Shown here piece by piece: positions 49,041 to 58,717 of a stretch of 64,000 nucleotides of DNA. This DNA is from Hymenobacter qilianensis (lineage in GTDB: Bacteria > Bacteroidota > Bacteroidia > Cytophagales > Hymenobacteraceae). The translations under genes were made by a program, and so were the position numbers. Each line of letters starts with the position of its first letter. The stretch's first letter is position 1. The notes under the pieces were generated by a model. It did not search any database and was not told where the DNA came from. It worked only from the letters and a program-made list of their open reading frames with translations. The stretch covers positions 558,001 to 622,000 of the forward strand of contig NZ_CP060784.1 of the NCBI RefSeq assembly GCF_014489555.1, in the 5' to 3' direction.

Positions 49041-50576
49041 TTATCTGTTTGTTTGCCCTGTTGGCTTTCCTCCCTCCACTTTCTTGCGGGTATACTGGGC
49101 CGGCTGGCCGGGCTTCGGTAAAGAAGCCCGGATAAACTCCCGGATATCCTCGTTGGAGGTGGCCAGATCTTCGCTGCGCAGGTACATCATGTGCCCGCTG
49201 CGGTAGCCTTTGAAGCTCATGCGGTCCTTCATTTTACCGCTGGGGTCCAGTTGCCACATGTTGTATTTGGCATTGAAGTAGTCGCAGGCTCCATCGTAGT
49301 AGCCCGACTGTACCATCAGATGCAGGTTCGGATTCTGAGCCATGGCCTGCCGCAGGTTGTCACCGGTGTTATCGTCGCTGTTGTCCCAGGGGCGCACCGG
49401 CCCGAACATATTGTATTTTATGTCGGTCTTGTATTTCAACTCCTCGCTTATGTACATGTTGATGGCTGGGGTAAAGGAGTGCAGCCACGAAGTAAGCTCC
49501 GGCGCATAATCCGGCTGCAAGCCTATCTCCTGCTTATCAATTCCGATGTAGCGGGAGTCGAGTCGGCCAATGGTGTAGCCTTCCTTACGCAGCAGCTCTT
49601 TCCAGAAAAAAGCTGGCGGCACGTTCAGATTTTGCTGTAGAATTACCTCTGCTGATAAGCCGGAGTAGTGGGCCATTTTGCCGGCAATTTCTTTTTTCTT
49701 CTGGTCTCCGAGGCTCCATCCTCTGGTAATAGCCGGAATCAGCTCGTTAATCGTGAATTCCTCTACTTCAGGCAGCATAGCCGTCAAATCTTTCTGTTGC
49801 AGATCGGACGCCAGTACCTTATGATGCCAGGCAGTTGCGGCATAATACGGCAACATGTTGGCGGCGGCTACCGGGCCTTCGCGCTTGATGCCCAACTCGG
49901 TGGGCGACACCAGAATCACCCCGTTCAGATACATCCAGTGGGCATTCTGCAGTTCCAGGGCCAGCCCCGAGACCCGGGTGGTACCATAGCTCTCGCCAAT
50001 CAGATACTTTGGCGAAGCCCACCGTTTTTTGCGGCTAACAAAGGTGTTGATCCAGCCGGCCAGGTACTTAATGTCGGCATTGACGCCAAAAAACCGCTTG
50101 GCAACCGCCTCTGCCTTCAGCGTATCGACCGCTCGGGAGAGCCCGGTGTTTACCGGGTTTACATACACGATGTCGGCTACATCCAGAATGGAGTGTGGGT
50201 TCTCCTTTATCCCGTACGGCTGCAAGGGGTATCCTTCCTTATCAATGTTAAGCAGCCGGGGCCCGGTATAGGCAATGTGCATCCACACCGAGGCGGAACC
50301 AGGGCCGCCGTTGAAGGAAATAACCAGTGGCCGGTTCGCCTTGTCCTTCACATCAGAGCGCTCGTAGTAGGTGTAGAATAGCCCAGCTACCGGCTTGCCC
50401 TTCTCATCCCAAACGGGTTGGGTGCCGGCGGTGGTGGTGTACGGAATACGTTTGCCTTTTACCGTCACCTCGTGTTTGGTGACTACAGTCGAGTCCAGTT
50501 TCAGGGCCAGCTTCTGTGCCGCTACGGGGGTCAAAGCAACTGATAGTAGAAGGAATAAGGATAAGAGTCGTTTCAT
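49041..50576 (-). CDS. S10 family serine carboxypeptidase
   Basis: 511 residues with a signal peptide (LLSLFLLLSVALTPVAAQ). Oxyanion region SFNGGPGSASVWMHI; nucleophile in YLIGESYGTTRVSGLA; acid region QSGYYDGACDYFNAKYNMW; His in GYRSGHMMY. These are the Ser-Asp-His triad positions of the S10 family. It removes C-terminal residues from peptides in the periplasm at low to neutral pH. It sits between susD and the amidohydrolase, suggesting the locus takes up peptides rather than glycans. Confidence 0.9.
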   Translation of the reverse strand: MKRLLSLFLLLSVALTPVAAQKLALKLDSTVVTKHEVTVKGKRIPYTTTAGTQPVWDEKGKPVAGLFYTYYERSDVKDKANRPLVISFNGGPGSASVWMHIAYTGPRLLNIDKEGYPLQPYGIKENPHSILDVADIVYVNPVNTGLSRAVDTLKAEAVAKRFFGVNADIKYLAGWINTFVSRKKRWASPKYLIGESYGTTRVSGLALELQNAHWMYLNGVILVSPTELGIKREGPVAAANMLPYYAATAWHHKVLASDLQQKDLTAMLPEVEEFTINELIPAITRGWSLGDQKKKEIAGKMAHYSGLSAEVILQQNLNVPPAFFWKELLRKEGYTIGRLDSRYIGIDKQEIGLQPDYAPELTSWLHSFTPAINMYISEELKYKTDIKYNMFGPVRPWDNSDDNTGDNLRQAMAQNPNLHLMVQSGYYDGACDYFNAKYNMWQLDPSGKMKDRMSFKGYRSGHMMYLRSEDLATSNEDIREFIRASLPKPGQPAQYTRKKVEGGKPTGQTNR

Positions 50577-50947
50577 TTTTTAGTCTTTGAGCCAGAACTA
50601 GTTATTATGTTCAGGTTAGCTTTCTGTTTTCGTTTACAACGTCAGCATGTTAGTTTCCAGCGCGAACTTCCACCCTATTGCAATTCCTGACTCGGGTAGC
50701 GCCGCGCCACGGCGGCTCGTTGAACAACCGACTGGGGGGCAAATTCTACCCCTGGGTTAAATTATACTGGCTGGGGGCAAATTCTGCCACATCAGCAAGG
50801 AGCTGCCGCGTGTGGCCACATACCCTAGCCAATGGCTTGAGGAAATATCGGCAGATACTTACTGTGAAGAACTAGAAAGCGGTGCGTTTGCGGTGGGCGG
50901 TCATCAGAAGCGCATAACCGCTTGCAGCGTGATGCGCTCCTGAATTT
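50577..50947. other. Non-coding gap between susD and carboxypeptidase genes
   Basis: 371 bases with no convincing gene on either strand. It holds two plus-oriented motif copies 33 bases apart (50734-50739 with six G, 50773-50777 with five). It probably includes the promoter of the carboxypeptidase gene, but no clear -7/-33 pair is seen. Confidence 0.6.
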
Positions 50948-52466
50948 CTATGGCCGCGTGTCCCAGAATACTCTTTCCAGCAAGGTTGCTTTTTGCTTGA
51001 TATTGGGATTGCTGCTTACCTCGTTGAACGGATAGAACAGCGACCTGGGTACGCCATTCCAAACGGCCACGGGTGTCGGGATGGGTTTAATATTGGGGTA
51101 ACCTGTTCTTCTCCAGTCGGTCCAGTTTTCCATCACCACGCCGAAATTGGCAATGTATTTCTGGTTGATGATCTGCTCCAGCCTCGCCGCCTGCGTGCCG
51201 GCCAGGGTGCCATTCGCAGCCAGATAAGCCGTAATGGCGGCCGGTGTTGTTCCGGCACTACTCATGGAAGCCCGGATTCCTTCGCGGAAGAATGTTTCGG
51301 CGTCGCCGGGAGCCCCGAAGCGTAACGCGGCTTCGGCTCTGATAAAGTTGTACTCGGAGTAGAGCAGCAGCCGGGAGGGCGCGTCGCCGCCGTAGGTGAT
51401 GGCCGTGCCCTGTATGCTTCCGTTCGCGAGCACGCCCGCGGGGTTGACGGCCGAGGCAGTGCCCTTGAGGTAGCTGTGCAGCCGCGAATATAGCGCTGAC
51501 GGCGTGGCGTCCAGAATGGAAGAGCCCTTATACGAGGTGGAGTTGAACGGGAAGGGGATGAAATAGGCCGTCCGCCGGGGTCTTCCTTGGTATTCATCAG
51601 GTCCACCAGAAAGCGGTTGGGGAAAAACTGATCCCTGAACTGTCCCCCCTCTATGCTCGCCAGTGGGTTTTGCCGCTGCGCCTGGTTCAGGAACATCATC
51701 TGGAAGTTGTCGTCATTGGCCTTCATAAACTCTGCGCCACTGCTGATGAGAGCCCTGATCTGCTGGGAGGCAAAGGCCGGATCAGACTCACTGTAGTGCA
51801 AAAACATCCGCAGCTTCAGCGTATTGGCCAGCCGCTCCCATTTTACTTTGGAGGCCGCCCAAGTTGGGGCGGCATAGATGGTAGTAAAGCTGTTGGGCTC
51901 CAGCAGCGAGGTCGGCGCATTCAGATCCGCGATGCCTTCATCGAGGAGAGCAATCAGCTGGGGGTAAATGACGGCGTCGTCATCGTACTTCGGGTATTGG
52001 ACCTCCCCAAATTTAAGCCCTTCGGTGTACGGCACATCGCCCCAAGCATCCACCGTTACCTGGTAGGTATAGGCTTTCAGGATTTTAGCGACCCCGGTGT
52101 AGTGGGGGCTGCCATTCTCCGTGGATACTTTAATCAGCTGCTCCAGATCGGCGAGAATACCCGCAAAAATAGAGTTCCATGTATTGTTTACATCTGAGTC
52201 GCTGATGGAGTAGCGCTCGTAGTTGGTGAAGGTGTTATTCAATACCGGCCCCTGCGCAGAAAACTGCTGCATGATCAGGTTGCTGTAGCGCATCAAATCG
52301 CTTACCCCATGAAGCCAATATTGGTAGTGGCGGCCGGAAGTATCTCGGTAGCACGGGCTACTGTGATGTTGTTCGGGTCATCGTTTACGTCGAAAAAGCT
52401 GTCACACGAGGGGAAAATCAACCCGGCCGACACCAGCGCGATGGATAGGATTTTAGGGTATTTCAT
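50948..52466 (-). CDS. SusD/RagB-family lipoprotein, frame broken twice
   Basis: As given, three frames. Adding one base at the four-C run 52305-52308 (join GFMGVSDLMRYSNL) and one at the four-G run 51577-51580 (join KEDPRRTAYFIPFPFN) gives 506 residues. The start at 52466 opens a lipoprotein signal (ILSIALVSAGLIFPSC), followed by FDVNDDPNN, the typical early motif of SusD-like proteins. The mature chain is helical TPR-like with YSEYNFIRAEAALRFGAPGD near the end. SusD proteins cap the SusC channel and bind ligand. It is 30 bases from susC. Confidence 0.87.
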
Positions 52467-52496
52467 GAGTGTGCGGTAACTGCAGGAAAGGAAAAG

Positions 52497-55400
52497 TTAG
52501 AAGGTAGCCCGTAAGCTGGCCCCGACTGTCCGGGCTACTGGCTGAATACCAAACTCCAGCCCGCGGGAGTTGCTCACTCCTTGCAAGTTCTGCTCCGGAT
52601 CGAGGTGCGGATAGTTCGGCGCATGCACAAACAGGTTGCGGCCGTACAGCGATACCTGAAGCGCATCGATAAAGCCTACTTTGGACAGCAGCGGCTGGGG
52701 CAGGCTATAGCTCAGGTTCGCCTCGCGCAGCTTCACAAACGAGGCATCGTGTACGTAGCCGGCCCAGGCGACATACTTGCCGCGCAGGCCCCAGTAGTCC
52801 TGAGCCGTCACGTACACATCGTTGGGGCGGCCATCAGCCAACACCCCTTCGAACAGATAGGGCTTGTTCGGGGTGCCATCGGCGTTAAAGCGGGGGGACT
52901 CGGCCGTTTCCGCCGCCACCCCCTGAATCCGTAAATCACCCACCGTGCGGGACAGGATATCGCCTTTGTATTTCCAGTCGAGCAGGAAGGACAGGCTCAA
53001 GCCTTTGTAGCTGAAGGTATTGGTCAGGCCCATGGTAAACCGCGGATTCGGGTTACCAATTGCCGATACGCCGGGCGCCGTCAGCGGCAGCCCATTGGCC
53101 CCAATCCGGAGTCTTCCCTGCTCGTCCTTAAGGTAGTCGGTCGAGTAGATCAGGCCGTACTGCTGGCCGGCCACGGCCTGGGTGTTCGGGGACGTAAAGC
53201 CCCCAATGGTCAGTCTTTCCACGCCCGGGGCCAGCTCCTCGACCACGGTGCGGAAGGTGGTGAAGTTGAGAATAGACTCCCACTGGAAATTCGCCATTTT
53301 AATCGGGCTGCCCGACAGCAGCACCTCCAGCCCTTTGGTCGACAGCTTGCCGGCGTTGGTGATGGAGCTGGTAAAGCCAGAGGTCGCCGGCACGGGCACG
53401 GCGAAGATTAGGTTGCGGGTGTCTCTCTGGTACACCGAGGCATCGAGGTACAAGCGCTCCTTGAAGAAGCTCAACTCCGTGCCGAGTTCAATCTCCCGCG
53501 TAAACTCCGGCTTAATGTTCGGATTGCCGGCGGAATTGTTGTAGGTATAACCAGCTAAGCCATTAAAAGGAAAGTTAACCGTGGTGGAGCCCCAGCCATC
53601 GGCGGCGCTGGCCTGGCCCCAGTAGGTGCTGGTGCTGTACACGGCGGCCCCCTTGCCCACTTCGCCCACGTTGGCCCGAATCTTCGCGGAGGACAGGATG
53701 TTTCCTTTCAACTGGGGAAAGGCATCGGTCGGCACAAAGCTCACCGCTACCGCCGGATAGAAGATAGAGCGGTTGTCCTTGGTTAGGGTCGAGGAAAAGT
53801 CGTTTCTGCCTTTGATGTTCAGGGTGAGGAAGTTTTTGTAATCCAGAATAAAGTCACCGAAGAAACCCATCAGCCTCCGTTCCGTGATGCTGCCGGAAGG
53901 GTTATAAGACAGGAAGTTCTTTAGGTTATCAAACCCCGGCACCACGATACCCAGACCAACGGCGTTTATCGTGCTGCTGTAGTTGGATATCACCTCGTTG
54001 CCCAAGGTGGCTGTGAGGCGGAAGTTTTCCCCGAGGTTGCGGTTGCCCGTTACCGTGAGGTAGGAGTTAATGTCGCGGGAAAAGAGTTCGGCGTCCCGTA
54101 TGCCTCCGGCGCCGGCCGAGTTGGTGTTGCCGTTGCTTCGGATGCCTTTGTCGTCAAAGCCTTTGCTACGCGTAGAAAACACGTCGCCTCCAATGCGGAA
54201 GTCGGCCCGCAGCCAGTCCGTAAAGTCATAAGCCAGGTTCACGTTACCGAATACCCTGTTCGTCTCGTCCGAGTAGGTCACGTGCTCGATGGCCCAGTAG
54301 GGTTGATCCTCGGCAGCAAACCAGCGTTGGTTGCCCAGCTCATCCTGGTAGGGCAAACCCGACAGGTTATAGCTGCGGGGCGTATAGATGCCGCGCCAGA
54401 GGGGATTGGAGCCTTGGTTGCCGGCCTGGGTGCGCTCCGAGCGGTTGTTGATGTAGTTGATGGAGGTGTTGACTGTCAGCTTGTCCGTTAAGCTCGTGCC
54501 CAGGTTGATGTTGAAGGAGTTTCGCTTCAGCTCATTGCCCGGGACCAGCCCCGTTTCATAGGTGTTGCCGTAGGAGATGCGGTAGTTGCTTTTGTCGCTC
54601 GCCCCGGAGAAGCTCAGGTTATTCTGCAGAAAGGCCGAGGTCTGCAGAATGTCGCGCACATTATTCGGGTAGGCTTGCAGCACCTCTTCCTCCCCAAACC
54701 AGTTGGTGACGGTCTGCCCGGTGATGCGCGGCCCCCACGAGCCGGGGACATTGTTAGCGTAGGTGCCGTTGTTGCCCTGGGCGTACTCATTCTGAAAGTC
54801 AGGAAACCGGTTTATCCGCCCGGCGCCGTAGTTGGAGGAAAAGGTAATCAGGTTCTTGGTACCCGCCTTCCCTTTTTTGGTGGTAATAAGGATAACACCG
54901 GACGCCGCCCGCGACCCGTAGAGCACGGTGGCTGCGGCGCCTTTCAGCACGCTGATGCTTTCGATATCGTCCGGGTTGATATCCGCCGCCCGGTTGGAGG
55001 TCGCTACCCCGGAGTTCACACTGTTGGCGCCCCCGCTGTTATCAATGGGCACGCCATCGATCACGAACAAGGGCTGATTGCTGCCCGTAATACTGGAAAA
55101 GCCCGAATGGTGATGTTGGAGCTGGCCAGCCCCCCCCGGTACCGGAGATCTGCACCCCGGCCACTTTGCCCGCCAGCGCATTGGTCACATCGGCTACGGG
55201 GGCCTTGGTGATCTGCTCGGCGCTGACCCCACTCACCCCGTACCCCAGCGATTTCTTGTCCCGTTCAATGCCGAAGGAAGTAACCACCACTTCCGAGAGC
55301 AGCTTCGAATCCTGGGCAATGGCGATATTGTACATGCTCTGCTGCGTGACGGGTATTTTCTGCGTCAAAAAGCCAATAAAGGACACAACCAGCGTGGCGC

Positions 55401-55599
55401 CCTCGGGGCCTGCAAGCTGAATTTGCCCCCACGTCGGTTTGAGTGCCTCTCGTGGTGCCTTCGATCACCAGCGTGACACCCGGCATGGGGAGTTGTCTTC
55501 CTTGGAAACAACGGTGCCGGTAATTTCTTTGTCTTGGGCTAGTGCCAGACGGCAAACGCTGAAGAACAGAAAAACCAAGAGTAGATGTCTTCTCATCAT
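52497..55599 (-). CDS. SusC/RagA-family TonB-linked outer-membrane transporter, frame broken five times
   Basis: The last 2.6 kb is one intact frame; the first 500 bases need five added bases, at plus 55487-55490, 55426-55430 (motif copy), 55405-55408, 55130-55137 and 55102-55104. The repaired chain has 1035 residues. It has a signal peptide ([16 protein letters not shown]), a carboxypeptidase-like domain ([30 protein letters not shown]) and a TonB plug with SusC signatures [13 protein letters not shown] and [28 protein letters not shown]. The barrel ends in VGASLRATF. It imports SusD-bound oligomers using TonB energy. Five breaks in 500 bases may instead mean real decay, though all are G/C-run losses. 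Confidence 0.85.
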
Positions 55600-56088
55600 A
55601 AAATTCAGGTTAGGTTCTTGGAGGGAAGATATAGGATTAAGGGATATAAATGAGAAAATACGCTATATAAATAAGATCTATGCTTCCAGCCTGCTGCCCT
55701 GAACCTCTAGCTGTTTGCCCTCCGGGCTGAGGCGTGAGCGATTCTAAGAGAGCGTGGGGCAGTCAGGTGAAGCGACTAGTGAGGGGTAGCGCCGGATAGG
55801 CGTTCGGGGCATACTGAGCCCCACTGGTTCATGCTTTTTGATGCGCTATCCCTAGTTCGATCTGAAGTGGGCCGGCATTTGAGGCCATTCCGGCAGCTCA
55901 GCCTATTTACATGCTCCTTGTCGTCGAGGTGATCTAGTAGGTTCCCTGCAGGGAGTTCTGCAACAACCACAGAAGCTTATCGGACCCTACCGCAAAAGGT
56001 AATTTTACACCTCATCCGCTCGCGCGAAGTAGTCAACAGTCGTCCTTCCCTAGTCCGTCAGAATGAGCCCTGGCTGTAGAGTGGCCGT
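55600..56088. other. Non-coding region upstream of susC
   Basis: 489 bases without a convincing gene. The part next to susC is A/T-rich (55610-55680) and probably carries its promoter. At 55935-55979 there is a sequence resembling the right end of the nearby IS element. Confidence 0.55.
55935..55979. repeat. IS-end-like sequence, degenerate copy 1
   Basis: TAGTAGGTTCCCTGCAGGG followed by AGTTCTGCAACAACCACAG. The second half matches the IS terminal repeat TTCTGCAACAGCCACG with two differences. The whole 45 bases match 58511-58555 at about three quarters of positions, in the same orientation. Confidence 0.65.
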
Positions 56089-56508
56089 TCAGCGCAGGGA
56101 ATCCTTCGGCGTTTTATTATAGAGAGCCTCTTGCTGCTCCCTGTTTAAGCCTTGATACGCCATCAGCTCTCGAGGGGTGGCTCTGGGCACAAACAAGATA
56201 TGATTCCCCTACTGGGCATATCCCACCAGGGCCGTGTCGAGCACCACTTCATCGGCTTTGGTAATACGCACCTGCACGGTAAAGGTATCCGTATACGCTA
56301 GACAGAATCGCTCCAGTAAGAGCCGCGGCTTTTCCGGAAAGGAGTCAGTATAAATGATCGTCGAGTTAAACGCTACCCGGACCCGTTCGCCTTGGAAGAA
56401 GACACCCCCCACCTGAAAGTTTTCACATGCCTCCTCGGGCTGTTCTTGTCGGTGGCAGCTAGCGGCCAGCAAAGTTAGCAGCACGAGTCGGGGAAGGGCG
56501 TTGCGCAT
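56089..56508 (-). pseudogene. Small lipoprotein with in-frame TAG
   Basis: From the ATG at 56508 the signal RNALPRLVLLTLLAASC has a lipobox, followed by about 80 residues with strand-like VGGVFFQGERVRVAFNSTIIY and FTVQVRITKADEVVLDTALVGYAQ. A TAG at 56211-56209 stops the frame. The same frame continues for 39 protein-like codons (GNHILFVPRATPRELMAYQ, then GLNREQQEALYNKTPKDSLR) to TGA at 56089. I read this as one gene of about 138 residues with a nonsense change or base error. No family is recognised. An alternative start is eight codons upstream (56532). Confidence 0.5.
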
Positions 56509-56764
56509 GAGCACTTTTTCTGGTTGTTTCATTAGGGTTTCTCAGTCGACAAGATAGACAGCCGTGTGGGTACTTGGCTCCGGGTATAAGCCCGTCAACG
56601 ACGGTTCTATGTCTGTTGGTCTGAGTGGCCGAGGCATTATCCTATTCCCTCAGCTCCTCACTAGGCGATAGGGCCCAATAAGCGAAGGCTATCGGTAAAT
56701 GGAATAAACGGAGTTTATAAGATTGGTAGCGGAGCTATTACTCCTTTTACGTGTTGTAAACGAC

Positions 56765-58350
56765 CGTGGCTGTTGCAGAAGTATCTGAGGAATAGGGTGC
56801 TCGTATACAGTGGATGCAGGGCCAGAAACAGTTCCACGATAAAGTCAGCACGCACTTTCGCCTTTCGGAACGGGTGCCGACGCAGAATTTATATCGTCGC
56901 TTACGCGACAGGGTAAACTGGGATTTTCTGCGCCTGCAGATCCGGCCCGTCTACAGCCACACGGGCCAGCCCTCGCTCGACCCGGTCGTGTTCTTCAAGC
57001 TCGTGCTGGTCGGACGCCTGGAAAATATCCTTAGCGACCGACGCTTAATCGAGCAGTGCGCGCCGCGCCTGGATATTCTCTACTTTCTGGGCTACGAAGT
57101 CGACGAAGAATTACCCTGGCACTCGACGATTAGCCGCACCCGTCAGCTGTACCCCGCGGCCGTATTCGAGCACCTCTTTGACCACGTATTTGCCCAGTGC
57201 GTGGCCGCCGATACGCAGGTCGTGGACTCGGCCCGGTCAAAGCTGCCGCTTCCCTCGATAGCCTGCGCGAGAAGCCCGCAAGCGCCGTCCCTCCGTTGAG
57301 GGTAGCGGATGAGCAAGTGGATCCGGCGCCAGCAGTTGCCGTGCGCTCGGCCCCCGCTCACCAGCTGCGCCGCGAGGTGACCCGGCGGGCGAAGCGGCAA
57401 GCCGCACCAGGTGGGCTCGGGGCCCGCCACCCCAAAGCCCAGTTGCTGAGCAATAAAACCCACTACAGTCCCACCGACCCTGAAGCGCGTATTTCGGTCA
57501 AGCCGGGCAAAGCGCGCGCCCTGAATTACCTCTGTAGTGTGGCCGTGGATACGGCCAGGGGCAGCATTAGCCACATCCAAGCGGACTTTGGCGACCGTCG
57601 CGACAGCACGCACTTGCCTGAGTTGGTGCCACGGCTGCAAACCCGGCTAGTGGCCAACGAGTTAACGCTGCGCGACTTCGTAGCCGATACGGGCTACTCC
57701 AACGGCTTTAACTATGCCTTCCTCGAACAGCGGGCTATTACGCCCTGGATTCCGGTTTTTGGTCACTATAAGCCAGCCCCAGAAGGCTTTAGCTATGAGG
57801 CGGCAGTAGATGCCTTTCGCTGTCCAGCGGGCAAGTCACTCCCTTTTCGCAACTACGCGACTAGCCAAGATGGAAACTGGGTCAAGAATTACCGGGCGGC
57901 TTATCAGGACTGCCAGCAGTGCCCCTTAAAGATGCGTTGTACGCCGGCAGCGCCCCAACAGAAGTTTGTGCGCTCGGCCTTTGACGCGGCTTATCGTCGC
58001 GCCTGGCATCGGCAGCAGAGTCGGGCAGTTCAACGGATGCGTCGGGTCCGGCAGCGCACGGTCGAACCCGTTTTTGGGAGCCTGCTGCAGCACTACGGGC
58101 TGCGACGGGTCGGCACCAAGAGCCGGGCAGCGGCGCATAAGACTATGTTGCTGAGTGCTATCGCCTACAACCTGAAGAAGCTGCTCAAGCACCGGCCTAC
58201 CCAGTGCCTGAGCCTGGCAGTAGCCCTGCCCAAACCGCCTCCCCCACCGGGTGCCCTCCCGTTGCAGCGGCGAACACGTAGGTATTACCGTAAATGCCAG
58301 CCAGCTAAACACGAGGACAACGGAAAAAGCAGAGTTCTGCAACAGCCACG
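56765..58350 (+). mobile_element. IS1182-like insertion sequence
   Basis: Terminal inverted repeats CGTGGCTGTTGCAGAA (56765-56780) and TTCTGCAACAGCCACG (58335-58350) are perfect over 16 bases and enclose one transposase gene. The element is about 1.59 kb, normal for IS1182. No certain target duplication is visible in the bases next to the repeats. It sits beside related degenerate ends at 55935 and 58511, implying repeated insertion at this place. Confidence 0.82.
56814..58281 (+). CDS. IS1182-family transposase, frame broken
   Basis: One added C at 57232-57234 joins the N-terminal part (FHDKVSTHFRLSERVP, PVYSHTGQPSLDPVVFFKLVL, LPWHSTISRTR) to the rest via QVVDSAPVKAAASLDSL, the family's DDE region. 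The catalytic domain continues with FVADTGYSNGFNYAFL, CPAGKSLPF, CPLKMRC and the C-terminal RTVEPVFGSLLQHYGLRR. As given, it reads through the right terminal repeat to 58438. One added C at 58241-58245 would end it at 58281, before the repeat, giving 489 residues; that end is inference. N-terminal helices bind the terminal repeats and the DDE domain catalyses transposition. Confidence 0.78.
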
Positions 58351-58510
58351 ACCTTCCACCACTTGTAAAAGCTTGGTGAGGTCCGATAAGGTTGGGTACT
58401 TGGTGCCAAACGTTGGCAGTATGCTGAGAGCGGGTTAGTTAAGCTTCCATCCGTGGCCAACGAGGGGCCGGCCATTTGCCTGTTGAACGCTCATCCTTGT
58501 CACTACAACT

Positions 58511-58555
58511 TAGTAGGTTCCCCGCTGAGCATTTTGCAACAGCCACAGCAGCTAT
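58511..58555. repeat. IS-end-like sequence, degenerate copy 2
   Basis: TAGTAGGTTCCCCGCTGAGC then ATTTTGCAACAGCCACAGC. It shares the layout of 55935-55979 and the core TTGCAACAGCCAC of the IS terminal repeat. It lies 160 bases past the IS right end. Remnant of an older insertion, or a target-associated repeat. Confidence 0.6.
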
Positions 58556-58717
58556 ATAAACCTTTATTATTTATTCTTATCCGCTAAGGCCTCCATCTAA
58601 ATATTCGTTAAAGAGCTGCTGACGTGCATTCCAAACTCCCCAGGTTTAGCCACCTAGTTCGTAATTAGTATCCGGCAGCTCAGAGACAGTTTTGACGCTT
58701 GAAAACGTGTAGATACT

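Noticed and set aside
56209..56211. Stop-codon recoding (TAG as an amino acid)
   Set aside because: Only one example; no selenocysteine- or pyrrolysine-type context, and the neighbouring genes are damaged.
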